A DNA stretch of 64,000 nt from Schlegelella_A sp036263655 (GTDB lineage Bacteria > Pseudomonadota > Gammaproteobacteria > Burkholderiales > Burkholderiaceae_C). Shown in pieces: positions 25,724-34,198 of the stretch (positions within the stretch are counted from its first letter, which is position 1; every line of letters starts with the position of its first letter). Under the pieces are notes generated by a model that ran no database searches, was not told the origin of the DNA, and saw only the letters and a list, made by a program, of their open reading frames with translations. The stretch spans positions 103,482 to 167,481 of the forward strand of contig DATAGP010000052.1 of assembly GCA_036263655.1 (NCBI GenBank). The letters are read 5' to 3'. The translations under genes and the position numbers were made by a program.

Positions 25724-27172
25724 TCAACGCGACCGGAAGGAAGCGGCCGACGGGAGCGGTTCGGCGACCCACTCGTCGCCCAGGATCTCGGGCTCGGCGT
25801 AGGCCTCCAGGCGGGCGAAGTGCTGCTCGATGTCTTCGGCATACAGCAGCCCGGCGAGCGTGCCGGCGAGCTGCAGCGCGCCTTCGCTGATCGCCGGGAT
25901 GTCGCCGGTGATGACGCCGAGCGAGAGCGTCGCCGGGTAGCTGAGGCAGTGCACGCGCTCGAGGCCCGGGCAGGAGGCGCCGGCGCGCGGCTGGAATTCG
26001 AAGTCGGCGCCGAGGTCCGGCGACTCGGCGAGCTCCTCGTCCTCTTCCCCGGGAGGCGGGCGGTAGCGGTCCTTCCAGAGGCGAATGCTCGGCGCGATGT
26101 GGCGCAGCATCGGCCGCTGGCGCCAGTCGACCCTGAAGCCGGTGGCGAAGATCAGGAAGTCGAGCTCGATCGGCCCCGCCGAGGTGCGCACCTGCAGCGC
26201 GCCGCCCTCATCCGTGGCGCCTTCGATCGCCGCGCCGAGGTGGAAGTGCGCGTTCGCGTGGCGCGACACGCGCTGCGTGCTGTTGCGCGGCGGCGGCACC
26301 TGCTGCGCGTTGATGTAGTGGCGGATGCGCCACTTCCAGTCGTCGGCCAGGCGCGCATAGCCCGCCACGAAGCCCGGGTTGCCGGCGCCCTTGCCCTTGT
26401 TGATGCGCGGCAGATCGGCCCGACGCACCAGCAGGTGCACGTGCGCGGAGCCGGCTTCCAGCGCCGTCGCCGCGCTGTCCATGGCCGAGGCGCCGCCGCC
26501 GACGACGCCGACGCGCCGCCCGGCCAGGAGGCGGTAGTCGTTGTGGTCGGACGAGTGGGCCCAGCGCGACCGCGGCAGGCTCTCCGCGAACTGCGGAACG
26601 ACCGGGCCGCCGAGTCCCGCCCGCCCGGTGGCGAGCACGACCCGGCGGGCCCAGGCGCGTGCCGGGCGGCCGGCTGCCTCGAGGCCCAGCTCGACCAGGC
26701 CGTCCCCGCGCGGAAGGATGTCGGTGACGCGGTGGTCGTTCTGCACCGGCAGCGCCAGGACCCGCCGGTACCAGCGCAGGTAGTCCATCCACTGCAGGCG
26801 CGGGATCTTGTCGAGGGCCTCCCATTCGTCGCGCCCGAACTGCGCCTCGAACCAGGCGCGGAAGGTCAGCGAGGGGATGCCCAGTGCCGGTCCGGCGAGC
26901 TGCTTCGGACTGCGCAAGGTCTCCATGCGCGCGGTCGTCGCCCACGGCCCTTCGAGGCCGGCCCGGGCTTCGTCGTAGGCCAGCACCGAGAGGCCGCGCT
27001 GGACCAGCGCGGCGGCGACGCTCAGGCCGGTCATGCCGGCGCCGATGATGGCGACGTCGAGCACCGCTTGGCCGGCGTGCTCGCGCGGCGGCGTCCAGCG
27101 CGGCGCCGGCAGCTGCAGGAACGCGAGTTCGTCGGCGAGGCGCGCCTCCAGCGCCGCCAGGCCGCCGTTCAT
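25724..27172 (-). CDS. FAD-dependent NAD(P)-binding monooxygenase-like protein
   Basis: This is a 482-residue two-dinucleotide-domain flavoprotein. The FAD Rossmann motif GAGMTGLSVAA is near residues 45-55 and the NAD(P) motif VGGGASAMDSA near 230-240. Between them lies a degenerate flavin-monooxygenase fingerprint (SRWAHSSDHNDY where F-x-G-x3-H-x3-W/Y is typical). It resembles class B monooxygenase relatives; the substrate is unknown. It lies 10 bp after the Bug receptor gene and before the CMD pair, so the operon joins uptake, oxidation and possibly peroxide handling. Confidence 0.85.
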   Translation of the reverse strand: MNGGLAALEARLADELAFLQLPAPRWTPPREHAGQAVLDVAIIGAGMTGLSVAAALVQRGLSVLAYDEARAGLEGPWATTARMETLRSPKQLAGPALGIPSLTFRAWFEAQFGRDEWEALDKIPRLQWMDYLRWYRRVLALPVQNDHRVTDILPRGDGLVELGLEAAGRPARAWARRVVLATGRAGLGGPVVPQFAESLPRSRWAHSSDHNDYRLLAGRRVGVVGGGASAMDSAATALEAGSAHVHLLVRRADLPRINKGKGAGNPGFVAGYARLADDWKWRIRHYINAQQVPPPRNSTQRVSRHANAHFHLGAAIEGATDEGGALQVRTSAGPIELDFLIFATGFRVDWRQRPMLRHIAPSIRLWKDRYRPPPGEEDEELAESPDLGADFEFQPRAGASCPGLERVHCLSYPATLSLGVITGDIPAISEGALQLAGTLAGLLYAEDIEQHFARLEAYAEPEILGDEWVAEPLPSAASFRSR

Positions 27173-27182
27173 GGCACCCTGG

Positions 27183-28169
27183 TCATTGCACGGCGATGCG
27201 TGCGTCGCGCACCACGCGGCCCCACTTCTCGGTCTCGGCCGCCAGGTGCTCGGCCAGCTGCTGCGGCGTGCCGCCGAGCGTGCTGGCGCCCATGTCGGCC
27301 AGGCGCTTCTTCACCGCCGGGTCGGCGAGGATCTCGTTGCTGACCGCGTTCATGCGCGCGACCACCGCAGCCGGCGTGCCCTTGGGCGCGAGCAGCGCGA
27401 ACCAGGTCGACGACAGCAGGCGCGGCTGGCCCAGCTCGGCGGTCGTCGGCACGTCGGGCAGCGCCGGCGAGCGCTGCGGCGCCATCACGGCGATCGGTCG
27501 CACCCGGCCCGCCTTCACCTGGCCGGCGATGCCGGGGATGAGCTGGAACATGAGCTGGATCTCGTTGGAGATGAGGTTGGTGGTGGCGGTGCCCGGCGCG
27601 TTGTAGGGCACGTGGACCATCTGCGCGCCGGTCTCGCGCATGAAGAGCTCGCCCGCGAGGTGCATCGAGCTGCCGATGCCGGTCGAGCCGAAGTTGAGCT
27701 TGCCGGGGTTGGCCTTGGCGTAGCGCTCGAACTCGGCCAGCGTCTTGGCCGGGATGTCGTTGTTGACGACCAGGATGTTCGGCACGTCGGCGACGAGCAG
27801 GATGGGCACGAAGTCCTTCTGCGCGTCGAAGGGCAGGTTCTTGTAGAGCGACTTGTTGACCGCCAGCGTGCCGGCCCAGCTGAACAGGAAGTGGTAGCCG
27901 TCGCCCGGCATCGTCGCCGCGGCCGCGGCGCCGATGTTGCCGTTGGCGCCGGCCTTGTTGTCGATGACGAAGGTCGTCTTCAGCCGCGTCTGCAGCTCCT
28001 CGGCGAGGACCCGAGCGATCGTGTCGCCGGTGCCGCTGCCGCCGGGCGCCGGAACGACGACCTGGATCGTCTTGCCGGGCTGCGGCCAGTCCTGGGCTTG
28101 CGCCGGAGCGGTGAAGAGGGCGGCGAGCGACAGCGCCACCGCGGCGGCGAAGAACGAGGGTGGGTGCAT
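27183..28169 (-). CDS. Bug/TctC-family solute receptor
   Basis: This 328-residue periplasmic receptor has a signal peptide (ending TAPAQAQ) and the Bug hallmarks: IQVVVPAPGGSGTGDTIAR, VIDNKAGANGNIG and LNFGSTGIGSSMHLAGE. No tctA or tctB gene is nearby, so it is one of the receptor-only Bug proteins common in Burkholderiales. It may work with TctAB elsewhere or act as a periplasmic sensor. It is the first gene of the operon running down to 24627. The 208-bp gap 28170-28377 is divergent and holds its promoter together with that of the ABC_sub_bind gene. Confidence 0.92.
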   Translation of the reverse strand: MHPPSFFAAAVALSLAALFTAPAQAQDWPQPGKTIQVVVPAPGGSGTGDTIARVLAEELQTRLKTTFVIDNKAGANGNIGAAAAATMPGDGYHFLFSWAGTLAVNKSLYKNLPFDAQKDFVPILLVADVPNILVVNNDIPAKTLAEFERYAKANPGKLNFGSTGIGSSMHLAGELFMRETGAQMVHVPYNAPGTATTNLISNEIQLMFQLIPGIAGQVKAGRVRPIAVMAPQRSPALPDVPTTAELGQPRLLSSTWFALLAPKGTPAAVVARMNAVSNEILADPAVKKRLADMGASTLGGTPQQLAEHLAAETEKWGRVVRDARIAVQ

Positions 28170-28377
28170 GGCTCGGCTCGGTTGGCGTGACGGAGGCAGC
28201 GATGTTGGCACGGCGCCGTGGCGGTGGCGCGCAGCGCCGGCGGAGACCTGGACGCCGGGACGGTGGACGCGGCAGCCGCCGCGACGAGGTCTGTCGCGGC
28301 CGGGGCACCGGTAGACTGCGGGCGCGGCGTGGATCTGTTCCCGGATCGAACGCCGCACGGCGGGAGACGCGGCAACC

Positions 28378-29358
28378 ATGAAGCGCAGGGCGTTCGGCAT
28401 CTATGCGACGTGCGCCTCCCTGCAAGCCGGGGCGCAGGCTCTCGTCGGTGTCCGGGCCCCGGCGCGGATCGCCTGGATCTCCGGCGCGAGGAGCGACCCG
28501 CGATCGGCCTTCCCCGCTGCGCTGCGGCAAGGCCTCGAGGAGCTGGGCCGCCTCGAGGGTCGCGACTACCGCATCGAGGGCCATTTGGGCGACGACTCGC
28601 GCGAGCGCCACGACAGCCTGGTGACGGAGATGCTTCGCTCGGCACCCGACCTGATCGTCACCCAGGGACCGGTCGTCTTCAGCGTCCAGCGCAGCGGCAC
28701 CACGCGTCCGGTCGTCTTCGCGTTCAGCGGCAATGCCGTCGATGCCGGCCTGGTCGCGAGTCATGCACAACCCGGGCGGAACCTCACCGGCATCAGCATG
28801 ACGGCGCTCGAGCTGGTGGGCAAGCGGATGGAGGCGGTGGCCGAGGCCATCCCCGGCTTGCGCAAGGTGGCGCTCGTCTCCAATCCGGGCCACGCGGGCG
28901 AACGCGGCGAGCTGGCGGCATCGACCGCCGCGGCAGCGGCGCTCGGCCTCGATGTCGAGTACATCCCTTTCCGAGGCGAGGCCGGGCTCGAGCCGGCACT
29001 GGCGACGGCGCTCCGCGCGCGCTGCCAGGCGATCTGCGTGTTCCCGGATGCCGGCATGATGGGACGCAGCGAACGCTTCGCCGAGTTCGCCACGACGAAC
29101 CGGATGCCGGCCGTCTCCGGATGGGCCGAGTTCGCGCGACGCGGCAACCTGATGAGCTACGGCCCCAGCGTGCAGCAGGTCTACCGTCGGCTGGCCTCGT
29201 ACGTCGATCGGGTCCTGAGAGGTGCCAGGCCGAGCGAGCTTCCCGTCGAGCTGCCCACCGTCGTCGAGCACGTGATCAACCTGCGCCCGGCCCGGGCGAT
29301 GGGGCTCGCCATCCCGCGATCGGCGCTGCTGCGAGCCGACGAGATCATCGATCAGTAG
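28378..29358 (+). CDS. ABC transporter substrate-binding protein, ABC_sub_bind (YtrF/TrpX-like) family
   Basis: This 326-residue periplasmic-binding-protein-like fold of the PF04392 type contains RIAWISGARSD, FPAALRQGLEELG, RDYRIEGHLGDDS and ADLIVTQGP-like elements, then RPVVFAFSGNAVDAGLV and HAQPGRNLTGIS. It ends with MGLAIPRSALLRADEIID, characteristic of this family (tryptophan/unknown-ligand receptors). The N-terminus looks like a weak signal peptide. No permease or ATPase is adjacent; the following gene is an aldo/keto reductase 8 bp away. Confidence 0.85.
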   Translation: MKRRAFGIYATCASLQAGAQALVGVRAPARIAWISGARSDPRSAFPAALRQGLEELGRLEGRDYRIEGHLGDDSRERHDSLVTEMLRSAPDLIVTQGPVVFSVQRSGTTRPVVFAFSGNAVDAGLVASHAQPGRNLTGISMTALELVGKRMEAVAEAIPGLRKVALVSNPGHAGERGELAASTAAAAALGLDVEYIPFRGEAGLEPALATALRARCQAICVFPDAGMMGRSERFAEFATTNRMPAVSGWAEFARRGNLMSYGPSVQQVYRRLASYVDRVLRGARPSELPVELPTVVEHVINLRPARAMGLAIPRSALLRADEIIDQ

Positions 29359-29366
29359 ACATCGCC

Positions 29367-30347
29367 ATGCAGTACACCAAGCTCGGCCGCACCGGCCTCG
29401 ACGTCTCCCGGCTCTGCCTCGGCTGCATGAGCTACGGCGAGCCCGACCGCGGCTCGCACAACTGGACCCTCGGCGAGGCGGCGAGCCGGCCCTTCCTCAA
29501 GAAGGCGCTCGACCTCGGCATCAACTTCTTCGACACCGCCAACGTGTATTCGGCGGGCTCCAGCGAGGAGATCGTCGGCCGCGCGCTGCTCCAGTACGCC
29601 CGGCGCGGCGAGGTCGTGCTCGCGACCAAGGTCAACCAGCGCATGCACAAGGGGCCGAACGGCATGGGCCTGTCGCGCAAGGCGATCTTCGCGGAGATCG
29701 ACGCCAGCCTGAAGCGGCTGGGCACCGACTTCGTCGACCTGTACCAGATCCATCGCTGGGACCCGACCGTGCCGATCGAGGAGACGCTCGAGGCCCTGAA
29801 CGACGTGGTCCGCGCCGGCAAGGCCCTGTACATCGGCGCCTCGTCGATGTTCGCGTGGCAGTTCGCGAAGGCGCTGCACGTGTCCGACACGCACGGCTGG
29901 GCGCGTTTCCAGACCATGCAGAACTACGTCAACCTGCTCTACCGCGAGGAAGAGCGCGAGATGCTGCCGCTCTGCCGGGCCGAGGGCATCGGCGTCATGC
30001 CGTGGAGCCCGCTCGCCCGGGGTCGGCTGGCGCGCGACTGGGACGCGACCAGCGCTCGCTCCGAGAACGACGCCTTCGGCAGCACGCTCTACGCGCAGAC
30101 CGGAGACGCCGACCGCAAGGTCGCCGAGGCCCTCGCCGCGGTGGCGACGCGGCTCGGCCGTCCGCGCGCCCACGTGGCGCTGGCGTGGGTGCTCGCGAAG
30201 AGCGAAGTCAGCGCGCCGATCGTCGGCGCGACGCGCCTCGAGCAGCTCGACGAGGCCGTCGCCGCCCTGACCCTCGAGCTGTCGGCCGAGGACATCGCCG
30301 AGCTCGAGGCGCCGTACGTCCCGCACCCGGTGATCGGGCACGAGTGA
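29367..30347 (+). CDS. Aldo/keto reductase
   Basis: This 326-residue NADPH-dependent aldo/keto reductase has the complete catalytic tetrad: Asp56 (FFDTANVYS), Tyr61, Lys88 (LATKVN) and His129 (YQIHRWD). The opening MQYTKLGRTGLDVSRLCLGC and the late GATRLEQLDEAVAAL are typical of the YghZ/general-stress AKR group. It follows the ABC_sub_bind gene by 8 bp and is probably co-transcribed with it. The substrate is unknown. Confidence 0.92.
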   Translation: MQYTKLGRTGLDVSRLCLGCMSYGEPDRGSHNWTLGEAASRPFLKKALDLGINFFDTANVYSAGSSEEIVGRALLQYARRGEVVLATKVNQRMHKGPNGMGLSRKAIFAEIDASLKRLGTDFVDLYQIHRWDPTVPIEETLEALNDVVRAGKALYIGASSMFAWQFAKALHVSDTHGWARFQTMQNYVNLLYREEEREMLPLCRAEGIGVMPWSPLARGRLARDWDATSARSENDAFGSTLYAQTGDADRKVAEALAAVATRLGRPRAHVALAWVLAKSEVSAPIVGATRLEQLDEAVAALTLELSAEDIAELEAPYVPHPVIGHE

Positions 30348-30352
30348 CGACC

Positions 30353-30375
30353 TCGCCCGCCCGCGTGGCGGGCGA
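30353..30375. terminator. Bidirectional terminator-like hairpin between convergent genes
   Basis: Perfect 9-bp arms (TCGCCCGCC and GGCGGGCGA) with a 5-base loop lie just past the aldo/keto reductase stop and 54 bp beyond the end of the converging esterase gene. There is no T-run on either side. Confidence 0.5.
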
Positions 30376-30428
30376 CGTGCACATCCCCGTCGAAAGCCTT
30401 GCCCGCGCGGATCGCAGCGCCCGAACCG

Positions 30429-31760
30429 TCACCTCACCCGGGCCGTCGGGATCGGCGGCAGGCCGCTCTCGCGCGGCGGCACGCGCGGGTACTGGCCGAT
30501 CATGGCCGGCGCGGGCGAGCCGATCCGTCCGTTGCTGCGGTGGTAGTCGATCCAGGCCTCCAGTGCGTCGATCTGCTCGTCGACGAGGTTGTTGAACTCG
30601 GCTCCGCCATGGCCCATCCCCGGGATGTAGTACACGGCTAGGAACTTCTCGGCGTTCCTTCCGAGCCGGCGTTCCACGAGCTCCTTGTAGCCTTCGGTCT
30701 CGCGCGGCGAGACGGTGACGTCGTAGGTGCCGTGCATGATGATCACCGGGCGCTTCAGGTTGCCGGTGAGGTCCAGCAGTCTCAGCTCGCGCTTGACGAA
30801 ACCGGGGCTCCGGTTGGCGTTCCAGAGGCCGAGCTCCTCGTCGAGCAGGTCGCCGCCGAAAGGATTGAAGGTCGGGTCGAGCGTCGTCATCGAGTCGCGC
30901 AGGTAGCCGACGAGGTTGCCGTACTGCTGCTTGAGGATCGCCTCGGACCCGGGCACCCGCCCCGCGTTGTAGGCGAAGCCGTTCTTCAGCTTCGCTGGAA
31001 TGTCATAGATGTTCTTGAGGGCGACGAGCTGCACGCCCGTCAGCGGCGGCGTCAGCGGTTGCGTGAAGGGATCCCAGTTCGGCTCCGCGGCACGGCGGGC
31101 GATGATGTCGTCGATGCGTGAGGCGATGATGTCGTAGTTGCGCACGACCTGAGCGACGCCGCCCCACTGGCTGATGTTGCCGTTGTAGCCGTAGCCGGCG
31201 ATGCCTCCGTCGAACAGCTGCGGGAAGTCCTCGACCATCCACTTGGTATGGTGGCCGCCGTTGGAGCCGCCCATGATCAGGGTCCGCGTCGACCTCGTGC
31301 CGTAGTGCTGCCGGACGACCCGGTTCATGTACACGGTGAGCTCCACGAGCCGCTGGCGCGATTCGTAGTAACGGTCCTCCGGTTCGTTGCCGATCGTCAC
31401 CCGGTTCCAGCCCTCGTCGCTGGCGGCGAAGGCGTAGCCCTTGGCCAGCGCTGCCGGCAGGAACGCCCCGGTGCTGAACTCGGTGCCCGAGAAGCCGCGC
31501 GTGTGGATGACGACCTTGCCGTTCCAGGTCCTCGGCAGGAGGATCTGGAACTTCGCGTCGTCGAGGATCGTGCCGTGGATGTAGCGGTGCTCGACGGGAG
31601 TGGTGCGCGCCTCGTCGGTGTCGACGACGGCGGTGATGACGGCGCGGGGATCGTTGGCCAGTCGCTCGGTCGGATCCTGGGCAGCGCTCGCGCCGACCGG
31701 CGCGAGGCTCGCAAAAACCAACGCGAGGACGGACAGACCTCGCCATGCAAAGCTCTTCAT
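30429..31760 (-). CDS. Secreted alpha/beta hydrolase (esterase/peptidase-like)
   Basis: This 443-residue exported hydrolase has a signal peptide (MKSFAWRGLSVLALVFASLA, cleavage near ASA). The nucleophile elbow is G-G-S-N-G-G-H with Ser166. An acid residue in IIMHGTYDVTVSPRE and a histidine in IPGMGHGGAEF complete the triad. The large segment between (GYNGNISQWG, then DPFTQPLTPPL) looks like a lid. It is related to tannase/feruloyl-esterase or prolyl-oligopeptidase-like hydrolases but has no CS-HC disulfide pair. It is the downstream member of a minus-strand run of exported proteins from 35866 to 30429. Confidence 0.8.
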   Translation of the reverse strand: MKSFAWRGLSVLALVFASLAPVGASAAQDPTERLANDPRAVITAVVDTDEARTTPVEHRYIHGTILDDAKFQILLPRTWNGKVVIHTRGFSGTEFSTGAFLPAALAKGYAFAASDEGWNRVTIGNEPEDRYYESRQRLVELTVYMNRVVRQHYGTRSTRTLIMGGSNGGHHTKWMVEDFPQLFDGGIAGYGYNGNISQWGGVAQVVRNYDIIASRIDDIIARRAAEPNWDPFTQPLTPPLTGVQLVALKNIYDIPAKLKNGFAYNAGRVPGSEAILKQQYGNLVGYLRDSMTTLDPTFNPFGGDLLDEELGLWNANRSPGFVKRELRLLDLTGNLKRPVIIMHGTYDVTVSPRETEGYKELVERRLGRNAEKFLAVYYIPGMGHGGAEFNNLVDEQIDALEAWIDYHRSNGRIGSPAPAMIGQYPRVPPRESGLPPIPTARVR

Positions 31761-31849
31761 GATTGCTCCTGCGGATGAAGGGAGAAGGGAAGGGAGGGGA
31801 AGGGAAGTCACGTGCTGAAAGCCGCATCGCAACGGCAGGCCAGGGACGA

Positions 31850-32584
31850 CTAGCGCCCCCCTGCCCACAGCCGATGAAGCTGCTCCTCGAGGTCGGGCAG
31901 TTCCCTGTCCACCGAAGGCTGCGAGTGCCATTCGATCAACAGGCTGCGCTCGCGGTGCAGCTTCTCGGCCGCGCGCGGGTCGCTCGAGCTTGCCGGCGGG
32001 CGCGCCAGCGGATGCTCGGACCACCAGTGCAGGAATGCTTCGACGCGCCGCGACTCGTCGGCTTCGAGCACCTCGAGGACATCGGCCTTGACGAGGAGCG
32101 CGTCGCCCGGCTGGACAAGGCCGCGCGCGACGAGGCCCGGCAGGGCCGCGTCCGCGCGCTTCGCTTCTTCGATGGCGAGAACCGGGTCGTCGGTGAACCA
32201 GCGCAGGTCGTGGAATCGCGCCTTCGCGGCCTGGAAGTCCACCTCCCACAATGTCGTCGGCAGGGTCGCCGTGGCCGTCGTCGGCGGCGCGACGGTGGCG
32301 ACCGCAGGCGCTTCGCGAGGCGACGCACCCGGCTCCGCCGCCGCGGGCGGTCCCGCGGTGAACGGCGACGCACCCCATGCTGGCTGTTCGGCACGGGGCG
32401 GCCCGCTCGAAGGGACCGGCGCCTCGTGACTCGGCAGCATGAACGCCAGCGCCGCCGCGCCGACGACGATCAGCATGGCCAGCATCGCGCTCGTGCCGAC
32501 TGCCGACCGCGGAGCGAGCTCCTCGACCGATTGCCACCCGCGCGCGCCCAGGTAGACCCGCCCGGACGGGCTGCCCTGCTTCAT
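31850..32584 (-). CDS. Single-pass membrane protein of unknown function
   Basis: This 244-residue protein is not recognised as a family. It has a membrane segment near residues 31-50 (AMLAMLIVVGAAALAFML), then a Pro/Ala/Thr-rich linker to about residue 110. A helical C-terminal domain of about 130 residues follows (LWEVDFQAAKARFHDLRWF, DPVLAIEEAKRAD, VEAFLHWWSEH). It starts 23 bp after the secreted aldolase-like gene and is probably co-transcribed with it. Confidence 0.7.
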   Translation of the reverse strand: MKQGSPSGRVYLGARGWQSVEELAPRSAVGTSAMLAMLIVVGAAALAFMLPSHEAPVPSSGPPRAEQPAWGASPFTAGPPAAAEPGASPREAPAVATVAPPTTATATLPTTLWEVDFQAAKARFHDLRWFTDDPVLAIEEAKRADAALPGLVARGLVQPGDALLVKADVLEVLEADESRRVEAFLHWWSEHPLARPPASSSDPRAAEKLHRERSLLIEWHSQPSVDRELPDLEEQLHRLWAGGR

Positions 32585-32607
32585 GGCGTCTCCGGCATCG
32601 CGTTCGC

Positions 32608-33531
32608 TCAACGCTGGAAGCACGTGAAGTCCGGACGGGCCGGCGCCGGCGGCACCGGGTTCTGCCACGCGAACGGGCCGCACAGTCGCTTGCCGGCGAA
32701 GATGGCGGCGTCGTGCACGGCCTTGATCAGCCGCTCGTACTGCGGATCGCCCTGCGCCCAGCCCGAGAAGTTGCCGAGGTCGCCGGAGGCGGCGAAGACG
32801 CCGTGGATGCCGGGGACCCTGGCGATCTTCGCCGCGTTCTTCACGCCCTCGATCGTCTCGATCATGACGATGAGCACGAGGTTGTTGTTGAACGTCTGGC
32901 GGTAGTTCGTTCCCTGCAGCCACGGGCCGAGCACGGCCGCGGTCTGGCTGGAGCCCTGGCTGCGTCTGCCGAACGGCGGGTAGTAGGCCCACTGCACGAC
33001 CTCCTCGGCCTCTTCCACGGTGTCCACCGTCGGCACGACCAGCACCATGGCGCCGCCGTCGAGCGCGTGCTGGATCTCGCGCTCGTCGGTGTACGCGACG
33101 CGCGCGCCGGGGATCGCGCGCCGGTCCGGACAGTTCGCCGAGGACCCGAACGCCCACATGCGCCAGGCGTCGCCCCAGGTCAGGCCCGAGTGCTGCATCT
33201 CGGTCCAGGTGAAGTCGGCATCGGCCTGGCTGGCCTGGCTGCAGTAGGTCTCGTCGGAGGTCGCCGGGAACGTGCCCTGGACGGTGCGGCCGATCACGTG
33301 CTGGCCCTGCAGCATCTTCAGCTTGACGGGATTCCAGATCCGGCCGCCGCTCGTGTCGTCGTTGCGCGGGCCGTAGACCCAGGTGCGCGGATCGATGTTG
33401 TCGCGATCGCGGTCGCGCCCGCGGTCGCGGCCGCCCCGATCGTCGGCGTGGGCGCCGAAGGACATCAGCGCAAGGGCGGCCATGCCTACGGCAAGGCCCC
33501 TCGAAAGCGTGGACGGCTTCATTTCTCTCAT
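32608..33531 (-). CDS. Exported HpcH/HpaI aldolase/citrate lyase family protein
   Basis: This 307-residue protein carries an N-terminal signal peptide (ALALMSFGAHADD) and an Arg/Asp/Gly-rich linker (about residues 31-45) ahead of an HpcH/HpaI-type barrel. Class II pyruvate-aldolase landmarks are all visible. They are the catalytic-His segment EMQHSG (His114), an arginine in GARVAYTDE (Arg144) and VPTVDTVEEAEEVV with YYPPFGRRSQG. The metal ligands are MIETIEGV (Glu225) and AASGDLGNF (Asp251). Four cysteines could form periplasmic disulfides. Family members are normally cytosolic enzymes of aromatic meta-cleavage, so export is unusual. The start may instead be ATG 33522; AGGAG lies between 3 and 12 bases from the two candidates. 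Confidence 0.8.
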   Translation of the reverse strand: MREMKPSTLSRGLAVGMAALALMSFGAHADDRGGRDRGRDRDRDNIDPRTWVYGPRNDDTSGGRIWNPVKLKMLQGQHVIGRTVQGTFPATSDETYCSQASQADADFTWTEMQHSGLTWGDAWRMWAFGSSANCPDRRAIPGARVAYTDEREIQHALDGGAMVLVVPTVDTVEEAEEVVQWAYYPPFGRRSQGSSQTAAVLGPWLQGTNYRQTFNNNLVLIVMIETIEGVKNAAKIARVPGIHGVFAASGDLGNFSGWAQGDPQYERLIKAVHDAAIFAGKRLCGPFAWQNPVPPAPARPDFTCFQR

Positions 33532-33561
33532 CGTCTCCTGGTGGTGCGCGTGTGATCCGTT

Positions 33562-34152
33562 CTATCGAGCGGAGGCTCGCCGGCGCCGGCGGACGGCAGC
33601 GAGCACGGCGAGCCCGAGCCCCAGCAGCGCCACGCTCTCGGGCTCCGGCACCGCCGCGACGGTGGTCATCGTGATCCGGAACGGGTAGGTCCCCGCGTCG
33701 GTGCTGAGGGCGCCGCCGACGGCGACGGTGTAGAGGCCGCCGACCGCGACCGTGAACGTGCCGAAGGGGTCGCCGTTCGGTCCCGGCGTGGTGAACGGCG
33801 GGCGCTCGTCGTCGAGGCTGCCGATGAAGGTCAGGCCGCCCCAGCTGCCCGTGCTGTCGAACAGGGACGTGTCGGCGCTCGTCGTGCCGCGGTAGAACGA
33901 CAGCGCCGGATCGAGGTTGCCGTTGAGCCGGTCGACCTGCACCGTCACGGTGTCGTTCGCATTGGCGCTGAGCTGCCAGAAGCTCAGGCCGCTTCCCTGC
34001 TCCAGGAACCAGCTGAAGCCGGCCGCGCTGCCGGCGGCGCCGATCCCGGAAACGAGCTTGCCGCTGTAGACGACCGGCGCCGCGTTCGACAGGGACGGCA
34101 GCAGCAACGCCGCCGCGCACACGGGCGCGAGCAGGGCACGGCAAGGCTTCAT
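33562..34152 (-). CDS. PEP-CTERM sorting domain protein
   Basis: This 196-residue protein has a signal peptide (MKPCRALLAPVCAAALLLPS, cleavage near SNA). Its beta-sandwich body resembles prepeptidase-C-terminal/DVUA0089-like domains (VTVQVDRLNGNLDPALSFYR, GDPFGTFTVAVGGLYTV). It ends in an exosortase tail, VPEPESVALLGLGL, a membrane segment and an arginine cluster. It sits between the exported aldolase and the tannase-like lipoprotein on the same strand. Confidence 0.88.
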   Translation of the reverse strand: MKPCRALLAPVCAAALLLPSLSNAAPVVYSGKLVSGIGAAGSAAGFSWFLEQGSGLSFWQLSANANDTVTVQVDRLNGNLDPALSFYRGTTSADTSLFDSTGSWGGLTFIGSLDDERPPFTTPGPNGDPFGTFTVAVGGLYTVAVGGALSTDAGTYPFRITMTTVAAVPEPESVALLGLGLAVLAAVRRRRRASAR

Positions 34153-34198
34153 GTCGTTCTCCCGGTTGTCGCCTGTCTTGCGGCAGACGTCGGTCGGC

